Below are positions 34,116 through 42,918 of a stretch of DNA of 64,000 nt, in pieces. Source of the DNA: M3007 sp040383605 (GTDB lineage: Bacteria; Bacteroidota; Bacteroidia; Chitinophagales; Saprospiraceae). The notes beneath the pieces were generated by a model. It made no database searches. It saw nothing but the letters and a program-made list of their open reading frames with translations, and was not told the origin of the DNA. Every line of letters starts with the position of its first letter. Position 1 is the first letter of the stretch. The stretch spans positions 1-64,000 of the forward strand of contig JBEIDF010000002.1 in the NCBI GenBank assembly GCA_040383605.1. The letters are read 5' to 3'. The position numbers and the translations under genes are program-made.

Positions 34116-34985
34116 ATGCGGAAAATCCCGGTATTGTTGCTCAAATTGGGTATTTTGACCACCCTTATCCTGCTGCGGATGGGTGAAATTGATTTGGCGG
34201 CAATGGTTGCGCGCTCCAAATACCGCAACACCCTGTCTTATTATCTGGACACGTTCAGCGGGATCGCCATATTCCTTTTATTCCTCGATTTTGTACAGTT
34301 TTTTGTGGTCGCCGTGTACCGCAGGCGGCATGGCGTGCGGGGCGACGATAATTTTATCATCGGTATCGGGCACATCTACTCTTTACTGGTGGTGTTCGGC
34401 CTGATTGCAGGCATACTTTCTCTCTTCCAAATCAATGCCCGCGAATTATTCACCTCGCTGTCCATCATTTTTGCTGGTTTGGCTATTCTGACGAAGGACT
34501 ACATCTCGAACATGATTAACGGCATGATTATCACCTTTTCGGGGCAAATGAGCATCGGCGATAATGTGCGCATCGGACAGCATCGCGGAAAAATTACCGA
34601 TATCACGCTGCAAAATATCCACCTGCTCAATGACGACGACGACGTGATCTATGTGCCGAATAATGTAGTGCTGACTTCCGACGTGGTCAACTACACCAAA
34701 CGGGAAATCAAACGCACCAGCATAGATTTTGATATAGACTTCCGGTATCTCCAATCGGTGGAAGAACTGGAAACCGAACTGATCAAAGCGCTGGAACCTT
34801 TTCACGAGTACATCAACGCCGACAGCTACTACCTCCGGGTAGCAGAGGTGCAAAAGGATCATATCGCCTTGAAATTTCAGTATATTTTGAAGGAGCCCAA
34901 TAAAGAGCTGGAGCGCCGGGTGCGCCGCCGGGCGGTGCGCCGCCTTGTGGAAATACTGAGCGAACGGCACAAGCAGCATCACTGA
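34116..34985 (+). CDS. Small-conductance mechanosensitive channel (MscS family)
   Basis: 289 residues. Three or four transmembrane helices, at about 5-22, 47-68 and 84-105, with a pore-lining helix in SLSIIFAGLAILTKDYISNMINGM (about 112-135). The cytoplasmic beta domain follows (FSGQMSIGDNVRIGQHRGKITDITLQNIHL, then YVPNNVVLTSDVVNYT) and an alpha/beta C-terminal domain. The channel releases osmolytes on hypo-osmotic shock. Its stop is 5 bp before the YyaL-like gene, so both are probably in one transcript continuing to the porP-like gene. Confidence 0.93.
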   Translation: MRKIPVLLLKLGILTTLILLRMGEIDLAAMVARSKYRNTLSYYLDTFSGIAIFLLFLDFVQFFVVAVYRRRHGVRGDDNFIIGIGHIYSLLVVFGLIAGILSLFQINARELFTSLSIIFAGLAILTKDYISNMINGMIITFSGQMSIGDNVRIGQHRGKITDITLQNIHLLNDDDDVIYVPNNVVLTSDVVNYTKREIKRTSIDFDIDFRYLQSVEELETELIKALEPFHEYINADSYYLRVAEVQKDHIALKFQYILKEPNKELERRVRRRAVRRLVEILSERHKQHH

Positions 34986-34990
34986 ACACC

Positions 34991-37105
34991 ATGAATCATC
35001 TCCAATACGAAAGTTCGCCCTACCTGCTTCAACACGCCCACAACCCCGTCCAGTGGTACGCCTGGAAGCCGGAAGCCCTGGAAAAAGCCCGTCGGGAGCA
35101 AAAACCGATTTTGGTCAGCATCGGCTATTCCACTTGCCACTGGTGCCATGTTATGGAACGCGAATCCTTTGAAAATCCGGATATTGCCGCATTCATGAAT
35201 GAGCACTTCGTGAATATCAAGGTGGATCGGGAGGAGCGGCCGGATCTGGACGCGATTTATATGGAGGCCTGCCAAATCCTGACCGGCAGCGGCGGTTGGC
35301 CTTTAAACTGTTTTCTGACGCCAGACGGTCGGCCTTTTTACGCCGGCACGTATTATCCGCCCCGTCCGGCGTACAACCGCCCTTCCTGGCTGCAGGTATT
35401 GCAACACCTGTCGAACGCCTGGGAATCGCAGCGCGAAGCTGTTTTTGAACAGGCGGAAAAGCTCCTGGAACACATCCTGCGCCAGGACGACGTGCTGGTC
35501 GGAAAGCCGGAGCAGAACCCGATCTCGCCCTTTGGCCCTGCCGGCCCCGGCGGCGCGCTCGAAACGATTTTTTACCAAATGCGGGATCGCTTCGACCGCC
35601 TCGAAGGCGGGTTTGGCGGCGCGCCCAAGTTTCCCTCCACCATGGCGATCCGGTATCTTCTCGGCTACTACTGGTTTTCCGGTCGCCAGGAAGCCCTGGA
35701 GCACGCCCTGCTGTCGCTCGATAAAATGATTCACGGCGGCATTTACGATCAATTGGGCGGCGGCTTTGCCCGCTATGCCACCGATCGCGCCTGGCTGGTT
35801 CCGCATTTTGAAAAAATGCTGTACGACAACGCCCTGTTGGTCGCCCTGCTGGCAGAAGCGATTAAACTCCTCCAATCCGACGCCGAATTGGCGCATGCGC
35901 ACGCTGCACGACTCGAAACCTACCGGGAAACCCTGGAGGAAACGCTGGACTATGTTACCCGCGAAATGACGCACCCGCAGGGCGGTTTCTACGCCGCGCA
36001 GGATGCCGATTCGGAAGGCGTGGAAGGAAAATTTTTCGTCTGGGAAAAAGAAGAAATGGATGCGGCGCTCGGCGCGGAATCCCCCCTGTTTTGTTCATTT
36101 TATGGCGTAACGGCGGAGGGCAACTGGGAACACCGCAATATCCTGTGGCGCGCGCAGGGCGATTACGACGCGTACGCTGCGGCGCATGGATTGGATGTGC
36201 GGGAACTAAAAACCCGTCTTGCTGCTTGTCGGGGCCAACTTTTCCGTCTGCGCACCGAGCGCGTATGGCCCGGCCTCGATGACAAGTTGCTGCTCGGATG
36301 GAATGCCCTCATGGTCAGTGGATATGCCGCTGCTTTTACCGCTACCGGGCAGGCAAGGTACGAGGCTGCCGCCCTGCGCGCCCTGGATTTTATCCTGGCG
36401 CATTTTGACGATGGCGCCGGTGGCCTGCTCCATACCTGGAAGGACGGCAAGGCCCAGTATGCAGCACTCCTGGACGACTACGCGCTGGTGATCGCAGCCC
36501 TGACCGATGTGTATCAGATCGCTTTCGATCCGAGGTACTTGTCGCTGGCAGACCAGTACACGGATTTTGTATTCCGCCATTTTTCCGATCCGGATACCGG
36601 ATTGTTCTATTACACACGGGAAGGACAGGCCGACGTGATCGCGCGGAAGAAAGATCTGTACGACAATGCGACGCCTTCCGGCAACAGCACGATGGCGCAC
36701 AACCTGCAACGGCTGGGAATCCTACTGGATCGCCCCGATTGGCGCGCGCACGCGGTGCGTATGTTGGGCGCCATGCAGGCTTCTGTGGAAAAATACCCGC
36801 TGTCTTTCGAACGGTGGGCGGAGGCGCTTTTGTATGAAGCGCACGGAATACACGAGATCGGGGTTATTGGCGACAACGCCTTTGAGAAAGCCCGGGCGGT
36901 ACAGCGGCTTTTCGTGCCGAACAAAGTGCTTGCCGCCGCAGTGGGTGCATCGGACTTGCCCCTGTTGGCCGGCAAGCCGTCCGGTGCGGAAGCGCAGATT
37001 TATGTATGCCGGAATTTTGCCTGTCAAAAGCCCGTATCTGATCTGGAGGATTTCAAACAACTAATTCAAGTCCGGGAACGTTTTCAACCACCATCGCGCG
37101 GATGA
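34991..37105 (+). CDS. Thioredoxin-domain protein of the YyaL/SPATA20 family (DUF255)
   Basis: 704 residues. The N-terminal ~170 residues are a thioredoxin-like DUF255 domain: SSPYLLQHAHNPVQWY, CHWCHVMERESFE (CxxC), VDREERPDLDAIYM and GGWPLNCFLTPDG. The remainder is an (alpha/alpha)6 barrel resembling N-acylglucosamine epimerases, with GGIYDQLGGGFARYATD, HFEKMLYDNALL, FYAAQDADSEGVEGKFFVW and LLLGWNALMVSGYA. Function is unproven; both redox and sugar-binding roles have been suggested. The stop overlaps the start of the next gene (ATGA), indicating translational coupling. Confidence 0.93.
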   Translation: MNHLQYESSPYLLQHAHNPVQWYAWKPEALEKARREQKPILVSIGYSTCHWCHVMERESFENPDIAAFMNEHFVNIKVDREERPDLDAIYMEACQILTGSGGWPLNCFLTPDGRPFYAGTYYPPRPAYNRPSWLQVLQHLSNAWESQREAVFEQAEKLLEHILRQDDVLVGKPEQNPISPFGPAGPGGALETIFYQMRDRFDRLEGGFGGAPKFPSTMAIRYLLGYYWFSGRQEALEHALLSLDKMIHGGIYDQLGGGFARYATDRAWLVPHFEKMLYDNALLVALLAEAIKLLQSDAELAHAHAARLETYRETLEETLDYVTREMTHPQGGFYAAQDADSEGVEGKFFVWEKEEMDAALGAESPLFCSFYGVTAEGNWEHRNILWRAQGDYDAYAAAHGLDVRELKTRLAACRGQLFRLRTERVWPGLDDKLLLGWNALMVSGYAAAFTATGQARYEAAALRALDFILAHFDDGAGGLLHTWKDGKAQYAALLDDYALVIAALTDVYQIAFDPRYLSLADQYTDFVFRHFSDPDTGLFYYTREGQADVIARKKDLYDNATPSGNSTMAHNLQRLGILLDRPDWRAHAVRMLGAMQASVEKYPLSFERWAEALLYEAHGIHEIGVIGDNAFEKARAVQRLFVPNKVLAAAVGASDLPLLAGKPSGAEAQIYVCRNFACQKPVSDLEDFKQLIQVRERFQPPSRG

Positions 37106-38085
37106 TGAAAAAACTGATCACACCTATTATATATATAGGCGTACTGGGCTGGTTGCAGGCCCAGCAGCTGCCGCAGTACAGCCTGTATATGCTCAATCCG
37201 TACGCCTTTAATCCGGCGGTAGCGGGCACAGAAAACACGCTCATTTTGAATGGCGTTTACCGGCAGCAATGGTCCGACCTGCAGGGGGCGCCCGTGGGGC
37301 AGTCCCTGAATGCCCATTTGCCGGTGTACAAAATCAACAGCGGACTTGGTTTGCGGTTAGACAACAACACGATGGGAGCCCATCGCGCAACACAGGCGGC
37401 GCTTTCCTATTCGTTCCAGGTTGAGATTGGCCGCTCCGCGTTGTTATCGCTGGGTGTTAGCGGCGGGTACATGCAATACGCCCTCGATGGTGCGAAGTTG
37501 CGCGCGCCCCAGGGAACCTATTCGGAGCCCGGCGGATTGTTTACGCACAACGATAACTTATTGCCGGAGGGCAACATCAATGCCGGAACTGTTTTCGGAG
37601 AGGCCGGGATTTTTTTCCGTCGAAAAGCCCTCCAGGCCGGCCTGGCCGTTCAGCCTGTCTTTGCGCCGGTGCTGGAACCGACTTCGGGCGGCGCTTTTCG
37701 GCTAAAACCTGCGCGTCACTACGTATTTACTGCCGGGTATAATTTACCAATAGGTGATGACCTGGAACTTAGACCGTCTTTTTTAGCCAAAACTGACTTT
37801 TTCGTGACACAATTAGAAATATCTGCACTTTTTAATTGGAGATCGTTTATATTTGCGGGCGCTTCGCTCAGGGGGGTAACCCGGCAGGCGCGCGATGCAG
37901 CGGTTGTGTTGATTGGATGGCAGATAAATGAGCGCTCTACGGCGGCTTACGCGTACGATCTCCCCCTGTCCGCCCTCAACACCGTGAACCGCGGCAGCCA
38001 TGAATTGATGTTGCGGTACAGCCTCAACAAACCTGTTGGCAGGGGAACCCTCCCGCCGGTCATTTATAATCCGCGTTTTTGGTAG
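37102..38085 (+). CDS. PorP/SprF family type IX secretion outer-membrane protein
   Basis: 327 residues with signal peptide (KKLITPIIYIGVLGWLQAQ). PorP/SprF signature QLPQYSLYMLNPYAFNPAVAGTE near the N-terminus, then repeated amphipathic beta strands of a 14-stranded barrel and an aromatic C-terminus (RFW). PorP/SprF proteins associate with the T9SS and help anchor or export cargo such as SprB. It overlaps the preceding gene by four bases and is followed 240 bp later by gldKLMN, a common linkage. The ATG at 37105 is an alternative start. Confidence 0.93.
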   Translation: MMKKLITPIIYIGVLGWLQAQQLPQYSLYMLNPYAFNPAVAGTENTLILNGVYRQQWSDLQGAPVGQSLNAHLPVYKINSGLGLRLDNNTMGAHRATQAALSYSFQVEIGRSALLSLGVSGGYMQYALDGAKLRAPQGTYSEPGGLFTHNDNLLPEGNINAGTVFGEAGIFFRRKALQAGLAVQPVFAPVLEPTSGGAFRLKPARHYVFTAGYNLPIGDDLELRPSFLAKTDFFVTQLEISALFNWRSFIFAGASLRGVTRQARDAAVVLIGWQINERSTAAYAYDLPLSALNTVNRGSHELMLRYSLNKPVGRGTLPPVIYNPRFW

Positions 38086-38241
38086 CGATCGCAGCATTTA
38101 TTGCCTCGTTACCGCCTCCGCCCCCGCGTTGGAGAAAAAATGTTAAAAATAAACCCGGTGGATACAATGTTTTGTTAACCCCGCGTTACTAAAGCGAGAA
38201 TACCAATAAATCCCCCTCAGCGCGCCATTTTTTTTTAAAAT

Positions 38242-38274
38242 TTTGGTCGTTACTAATTTAATCCGCTATCTTTA
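38242..38274 (+). promoter_or_regulatory. Promoter of the gldKLMN operon
   Basis: TTTG at 38242-38245 and TATCTTTA at 38267-38274 with a 21-bp spacer; the -7 element differs from TAnnTTTG only in its last base. Predicted start near 38280, about 47 nt before the gldK ATG. Confidence 0.5.
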
Positions 38275-38326
38275 CGTCCACTTTTGCCAAACCGCATATT
38301 TAAGTAGGAAAACACGGGTGTTTAAT

Positions 38327-39580
38327 ATGAAAAAACTACAGAATTCGCTCCTGCTGCTATCGTTTATTGCAGTAGTGGCCGCATCTTGCGGCCGGACAGA
38401 AAGCGGTCAACTCGTTGGAGTGCTCGACCGCCCGGGCTGGAAAGGCATTAACCCTTACGGCATGGTGTACGTTCCTTCGGGAACCCTTCACATTGGAACC
38501 GGCGACGAGGATATCAGCAAGCAGCTGGTAGCGCGTCCTAAGGCCATCTCCATTCAGGGTTTCTTTATGGATGACACCGAAATCACCAACAATGAGTACC
38601 GGCAGTTCGTCCAATGGGTTATTGACTCGCTCGCGCATGAAACGCTTCAACACTATGTGGAAGAAGAAGGCGCCACCAGCGATAAACCCATGATTGACTG
38701 GGAAATGGAAATTGACTGGGAAGGAGAAGCGGAAACGCTGCAAGACCTCTTTTACCAGGGCAATGAGCGTTTCTCGGGCCGTCAGGAATTGGATGTAAGC
38801 AAACTGGTATTCCAGTACGAGTGGATGGACTGGCAGCGCGCCGCCCATGATCGGAACAGCAACCGGACCAGCTTCCTGCGCAAGGAAAAAATCAAGGTAT
38901 ATCCGGATACGCTCTCCTGGATTCGCGATTACGCCTATTCCTACAACGAGCCGATGACTCGGAATTATTTCTATCACCCGGCATTCGACGAGTATCCAGT
39001 GGTAGGCGTAAACTGGAAAATGGCAAAAGCCTTCACGTACTGGCGCACCAAAATCTGGGATATGTATTCCGGTGAAGAGGGCATCCATACGGAAGATTTC
39101 CGCTTGCCCACCGAACATGAATGGGAGTATGCCGCACGCGGCGGTCGCGAAAACGCACCGTATCCCTGGGGCGCGTACTACACGCGTAATGCCAAAGGCT
39201 GCCTGCTGGCTAATTTCAAGCCCGGCCGCGGTAATTATCCCGAAGACGGCGGTCTGTACACAGTAAAAGCAGATGGCTATTACCCGAACGATTACGGTCT
39301 GTATTGCATGGCCGGTAATGTGTCGGAGTGGACAGAAACGGCATTCTTCGAAAATTCCTATTCTTTCATGCACGACCTGAACCCGGATGTGCGCTACGAT
39401 GCCAAAGAAGAAGATCCGCTGACGTACAAGCGCAAAGTGATCCGCGGCGGCTCGTGGAAGGATGCCGCGTTCTTCCTCCGCACGGGTACGCGCAACTATG
39501 AATACCAAGACACCACAAAATGTTATGTAGGCTTCCGCTGCGTGCTCACCTTCCTCGGTCGCTCTATCAACGATTTCTAA
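38327..39580 (+). CDS. gldK: Gliding motility / T9SS lipoprotein GldK
   Basis: 417 residues. Signal peptide with lipobox VAASC (C21 lipidated), then a formylglycine-generating-enzyme-like/SUMF1 domain: GMVYVPSGTLHIGTG, FFMDDTEITNNEYRQFV, PVVGVNWKMAKAFTYWRT, DFRLPTEHEWEYAARGG, YGLYCMAGNVSEWTE and VIRGGSWKDAAFFLRTGTR. GldK (PorK) forms, with GldN, the periplasmic ring attached to the outer membrane of the T9SS. ATG 38327 is selected by the lipobox spacing and promoter position. First gene of gldKLMN. Confidence 0.97.
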   Translation: MKKLQNSLLLLSFIAVVAASCGRTESGQLVGVLDRPGWKGINPYGMVYVPSGTLHIGTGDEDISKQLVARPKAISIQGFFMDDTEITNNEYRQFVQWVIDSLAHETLQHYVEEEGATSDKPMIDWEMEIDWEGEAETLQDLFYQGNERFSGRQELDVSKLVFQYEWMDWQRAAHDRNSNRTSFLRKEKIKVYPDTLSWIRDYAYSYNEPMTRNYFYHPAFDEYPVVGVNWKMAKAFTYWRTKIWDMYSGEEGIHTEDFRLPTEHEWEYAARGGRENAPYPWGAYYTRNAKGCLLANFKPGRGNYPEDGGLYTVKADGYYPNDYGLYCMAGNVSEWTETAFFENSYSFMHDLNPDVRYDAKEEDPLTYKRKVIRGGSWKDAAFFLRTGTRNYEYQDTTKCYVGFRCVLTFLGRSINDF

Positions 39581-39706
39581 AGACGCGTTTCCAGACAGTT
39601 TTTACAACGTGTATGCTGTCGGATGTGCGGGTAGATTCGCCTAGTTCAAATTTTAACTAATACTCAGACTTTAACATTAATTAAACTGCTTAAACGGTCT
39701 ATAACA

Positions 39707-40297
39707 ATGAGTTTCGTCAAGACTAAAGGATTCAAGTACGTTAAAAACCTCGCCATCGGCGTGGGCGCCGCAATCGTTCTTATGGGCGCACTGTTCAAAC
39801 TGGAAAGCTGGGAAGGCGCCTCCGAAATGCTGATCATCGGCCTGACGGTAGAAGCTATCATCTTCCTGATGCTGGGTCTGTTAGGCCCAGAGCCGGATTA
39901 CTACTGGAGCAAACTGTATCCTGGCCTGGATGACTACCATGCCCGCCTGCAACCGCTGACCGCCGGTCCGTCGAACGATCCGGATATCGTCCCGCTGCAC
40001 GGCGACGTAATAGAACGCCAATTGGGCGGTATGCTCACCGAACTGCAATCCATGTCTAAAAGCCTCGGCGCACTGAAAGCGCTGCAAGAGGTGGACTTCA
40101 CCGGCACGCAGGAGCAGGTAAAATCTATGAGCAATTTCTATACGCGCATGAACGAAGCGATGGCCGATATGGCTAAGTCTGCAGAAGACGTGAAAGGCTA
40201 CAAAGATCAGCTGGCTTCTTTGAACAAAAACCTCAATTCGCTCAATACGGTGTACGGCAATATGCTGGCCGCTATGGCAAACATCGGTCGTCAGTAA
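39707..40297 (+). CDS. gldL: Gliding motility / T9SS motor protein GldL
   Basis: 196 residues. Two transmembrane helices (about 14-32 and 41-60) with the conserved charged residues characteristic of the proton-channel subunit (FKLESWEGASEMLIIGLTVEA), followed by a long cytoplasmic alpha-helical region. GldL forms the stator-like pentamer around a GldM dimer and converts proton motive force to rotation for secretion and gliding. 126 bp after gldK, 53 bp before gldM. Confidence 0.97.
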   Translation: MSFVKTKGFKYVKNLAIGVGAAIVLMGALFKLESWEGASEMLIIGLTVEAIIFLMLGLLGPEPDYYWSKLYPGLDDYHARLQPLTAGPSNDPDIVPLHGDVIERQLGGMLTELQSMSKSLGALKALQEVDFTGTQEQVKSMSNFYTRMNEAMADMAKSAEDVKGYKDQLASLNKNLNSLNTVYGNMLAAMANIGRQ

Positions 40298-40350
40298 TTT
40301 CGCTGCGGTCACGAATTTTTATTTCGTCACAACCTTTAAATTAGATAACT

Positions 40351-41877
40351 ATGTCTATACCAAAGGAGCCGCGGCAGCTCATGATCAACCTGATGTATCT
40401 GGTGTTGACCGCGCTTTTGGCTCTTAACGTCTCCGCTGAGGTGATGAACGCGTTTTTTTCACTCGATAACGGCCTAAAAGGCAGCCGTACGATCGTGGAA
40501 AAAAACAATGAAGTGGTGATGCAAAATATCACAAAGCAAGCTGAGGCTTACAACGACGAACTCAGAAAGAAATATAAGGAAAACGCCTCGCAGGCTATCC
40601 AAATCTCGAACGAGTTCAACGCATATGTCGAAGAAGTACGCAAAAAACTCTTCGAAAAGGCCGGTGGCCCGTCTAAAAAGGATCCGACGATTCCGAAGGA
40701 TATCCGGAACAAGGACTTGACTACAAACATGTTTATCAACGAAGGCCTCGGCGCGGAGATCCAAAGCAAAATTGAGGAAACTCGCAAGAAGTTTGAAGCG
40801 CTCGTGGATAACGATCCGACGGAAGTGGCCTCGCTTACGCTCGGTATCGAACCGATTCCTTCGACTTCACAGGCTAAGAACTGGGCGGAGCTGAAATTTA
40901 AGCAAATGCCGGTTGCTGCCTGCTTCCCCATCCTGGGTAAACTGCAAAGCGACTCGAAAAGCTCTGCCTCCGCCGTACTGAACTACTGCCTGAAGAAGGT
41001 CGCCGGTGAAGAAATCAAAATGGATGCGTTCGAACCGGTCATCTCCGCACCAAAAGGATATGTTATCCGCGGCGATAAGTACGAGGCTGACGTATTCCTG
41101 AGCGCGTATTCAACCACGGCCGACAACATCACGATCAACGTGAATGGCTCAAACTTGGCGGTTAAAGAAGGTAAAGCGCACTATGAGACGATCACGAACG
41201 CGACCGGTACGAAAAAGTATTCCGTGCGTATCAATGTGACAAATCCGCTCACGAAGGAAGTCAAAACCTACAACAAGGATTTTGAATACGAAGTGGGTGA
41301 GCGTTCCTGCTCGGTACAGCTCGACAAAATGAACGTATTCTACATCGGCGTGGACAACCCGATCACGGTTTCGGCCGCCGGTGTTTCTTCCAACGATTTG
41401 AAAGTAACCGCCAGCGGCGTGAATATCACCCGGAGCGGTTCTTCCAACTACATTGTTCGGGCTGATAAGCCGGGCGAATCTACGATTACGCTGCAAGGCG
41501 GCGGTCTGCCCCCGACTACGTTCAAATACCGTGTAAAGCGTATTCCTGATCCCGTTCCGCTACTTGGCGCTAAAATCAAGAGCGGCGCGATGGGGAACGG
41601 TGAATTCAAGGCGCAAGGCGGTATCGGCGCAGTACTTGAAAATTTCGACTTCGACGCAAAATGCGATGTAGTAGGTTTCACCTGCACGTACCTCGCAAAA
41701 CGTGCAGACCCGTCTCCGGATACGCCGAACGCCGGCGCCCGTTTTGGTGGCACGGTAGCCGAAATGGTACAGAAAGCAAAGCCGGGCGATACGTACTTCT
41801 TCGACGATATTAAAGTAAAATGCCCGGGCGACAACATACCGCGTAACCTCGGTGGCCTGTCGTTCAAAATTAGATAA
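40351..41877 (+). CDS. gldM: Gliding motility / T9SS motor protein GldM
   Basis: 508 residues. One N-terminal transmembrane helix (about 11-30) preceded by PKEPRQLMINLMYLVLTALL. It is followed by a large periplasmic part: a helical D1 domain to ~220, then Ig-like domains D2-D4 (VISAPKGYVIRGDKYEADVFLS; NVFYIGVDNPITVSAAGV; GGLPPTTFKYRVKRIPDP). GldM spans the periplasm, transmitting torque from GldL to the GldK/N ring. Length agrees with other GldM proteins. Confidence 0.97.
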   Translation: MSIPKEPRQLMINLMYLVLTALLALNVSAEVMNAFFSLDNGLKGSRTIVEKNNEVVMQNITKQAEAYNDELRKKYKENASQAIQISNEFNAYVEEVRKKLFEKAGGPSKKDPTIPKDIRNKDLTTNMFINEGLGAEIQSKIEETRKKFEALVDNDPTEVASLTLGIEPIPSTSQAKNWAELKFKQMPVAACFPILGKLQSDSKSSASAVLNYCLKKVAGEEIKMDAFEPVISAPKGYVIRGDKYEADVFLSAYSTTADNITINVNGSNLAVKEGKAHYETITNATGTKKYSVRINVTNPLTKEVKTYNKDFEYEVGERSCSVQLDKMNVFYIGVDNPITVSAAGVSSNDLKVTASGVNITRSGSSNYIVRADKPGESTITLQGGGLPPTTFKYRVKRIPDPVPLLGAKIKSGAMGNGEFKAQGGIGAVLENFDFDAKCDVVGFTCTYLAKRADPSPDTPNAGARFGGTVAEMVQKAKPGDTYFFDDIKVKCPGDNIPRNLGGLSFKIR

Positions 41878-41896
41878 TTTAATCCCCTTTCACCAA

Positions 41897-41927
41897 TTGC
41901 TCCAGCCGTACTCCGCGGCTGGAGCAA
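41897..41927 (+). other. Stable stem-loop in the gldM-gldN spacer
   Basis: TTGCTCCAGCCG (41897-41908) pairs perfectly with CGGCTGGAGCAA (41916-41927), a 12-bp stem with a 7-nt loop. No T-run follows, so it is not a classical terminator; it may stabilise the gldKLM part of the transcript or attenuate gldN. Confidence 0.55.
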
Positions 41928-41972
41928 CTTGAAAACAGGTACTAAACACAGTTCATGCTTAATCTTCGAGCC

Positions 41973-42851
41973 ATGCAAACTACATTCAAATGGATTTGCC
42001 TTTGCTTCCTGCTGGTCTTGGCGGGAATTACTACGGCGCTCGCTCAAAATCCGCAGGAAATCGAAATTCTCACTGAAACCAGCGAACCGGAAGCAACAGA
42101 CGCACCGCTGGATGACGTGGTGAAAAAAGACATCATGATGGAACGCAAAGTGCTGCCCTACCAACCGGTGCGGGAAAGCGATGTGTTCTGGGAAAAACGC
42201 ATCTGGCGCATTATTGATGTGCGCGAAAAAATGAACCTGCCTTTCGCATACCCGGAGGCGCCGTTTTTTAAACTGCTCTCCGACGCCGCTACGAACGGCG
42301 ATCTGCCGGTGTATAGCACGGAAGACGATAAGTTTTCTAAGCGCCTGAGCACAGACGACGTGCTCTCGATGCTGTCTAAATCCGACACGATTGTCACGTT
42401 CGACCCGGAAACGTACGCTGAAAAGGTAACGGTGGTTCGCAATGATATTAACTGGGAAGACGTGAAGCGCTTCCGCGTGAAGGAGATCTGGTTCTTCGAT
42501 AAGGAGACTTCCACCATGCAGGTACGCATCCTCGGTATCGCGCCGCTGATTGACGTGAAGGACAATGAGGGCAACTTCCGCTTCGAACGTCCTATGTTCT
42601 GGGTCTATTACCCGCAAGCGCGTGAAATGTTCGCCCGGAATCGCGTATTTACGCTCGGCGGCAACACAAACGCTACGATCTCTTGGGAAGATCTGTTCGA
42701 AATGCGCTATTTCGCCAGCTATATCTACAAGGAATCGAACGTGTACGACCGCAAAATTGACGAATACCTCACCGGTGTGGATCTCTTGATGGAATCCGAG
42801 AAGATCAAAAACGATATCTTCAACTGGGAGCACGACCTCTGGCAGTACTAA
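41973..42851 (+). CDS. gldN: Gliding motility / T9SS ring protein GldN
   Basis: 292 residues from ATG 41973, giving signal peptide MQTTFKWICLCFLLVLAGITTALAQ split at AQN. GldN signatures include VFWEKRIWRIIDVREKMNLPF, IWFFDKETSTMQVRILGIAP and MFWVYYPQAREMFARNRVF. GldN (PorN) is a periplasmic protein that forms the ring with GldK. An in-frame ATG at 41955 is possible but weakens the signal peptide. Last gene of the operon, ending at a strong hairpin shared with the convergent Smr gene. Confidence 0.97.
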   Translation: MQTTFKWICLCFLLVLAGITTALAQNPQEIEILTETSEPEATDAPLDDVVKKDIMMERKVLPYQPVRESDVFWEKRIWRIIDVREKMNLPFAYPEAPFFKLLSDAATNGDLPVYSTEDDKFSKRLSTDDVLSMLSKSDTIVTFDPETYAEKVTVVRNDINWEDVKRFRVKEIWFFDKETSTMQVRILGIAPLIDVKDNEGNFRFERPMFWVYYPQAREMFARNRVFTLGGNTNATISWEDLFEMRYFASYIYKESNVYDRKIDEYLTGVDLLMESEKIKNDIFNWEHDLWQY

Positions 42852-42883
42852 TCTGCCTTTCCATACCATTGTCTGTATCTCTA

Positions 42884-42911
42884 CGGCCATCGGGCAAACG
42901 CCCGGTGGCCG
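42884..42911. terminator. Bidirectional hairpin between gldN and the Smr gene
   Basis: CGGCCATCGGGC (42884-42895) pairs with GCCCGGTGGCCG (42900-42911) around loop AAAC with a single G-U/A-C type difference. It lies between convergent stop codons. Lack of a strong T-run means intrinsic termination is likely but unproven. Confidence 0.6.
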
Positions 42912-42918
42912 CAGTTAT

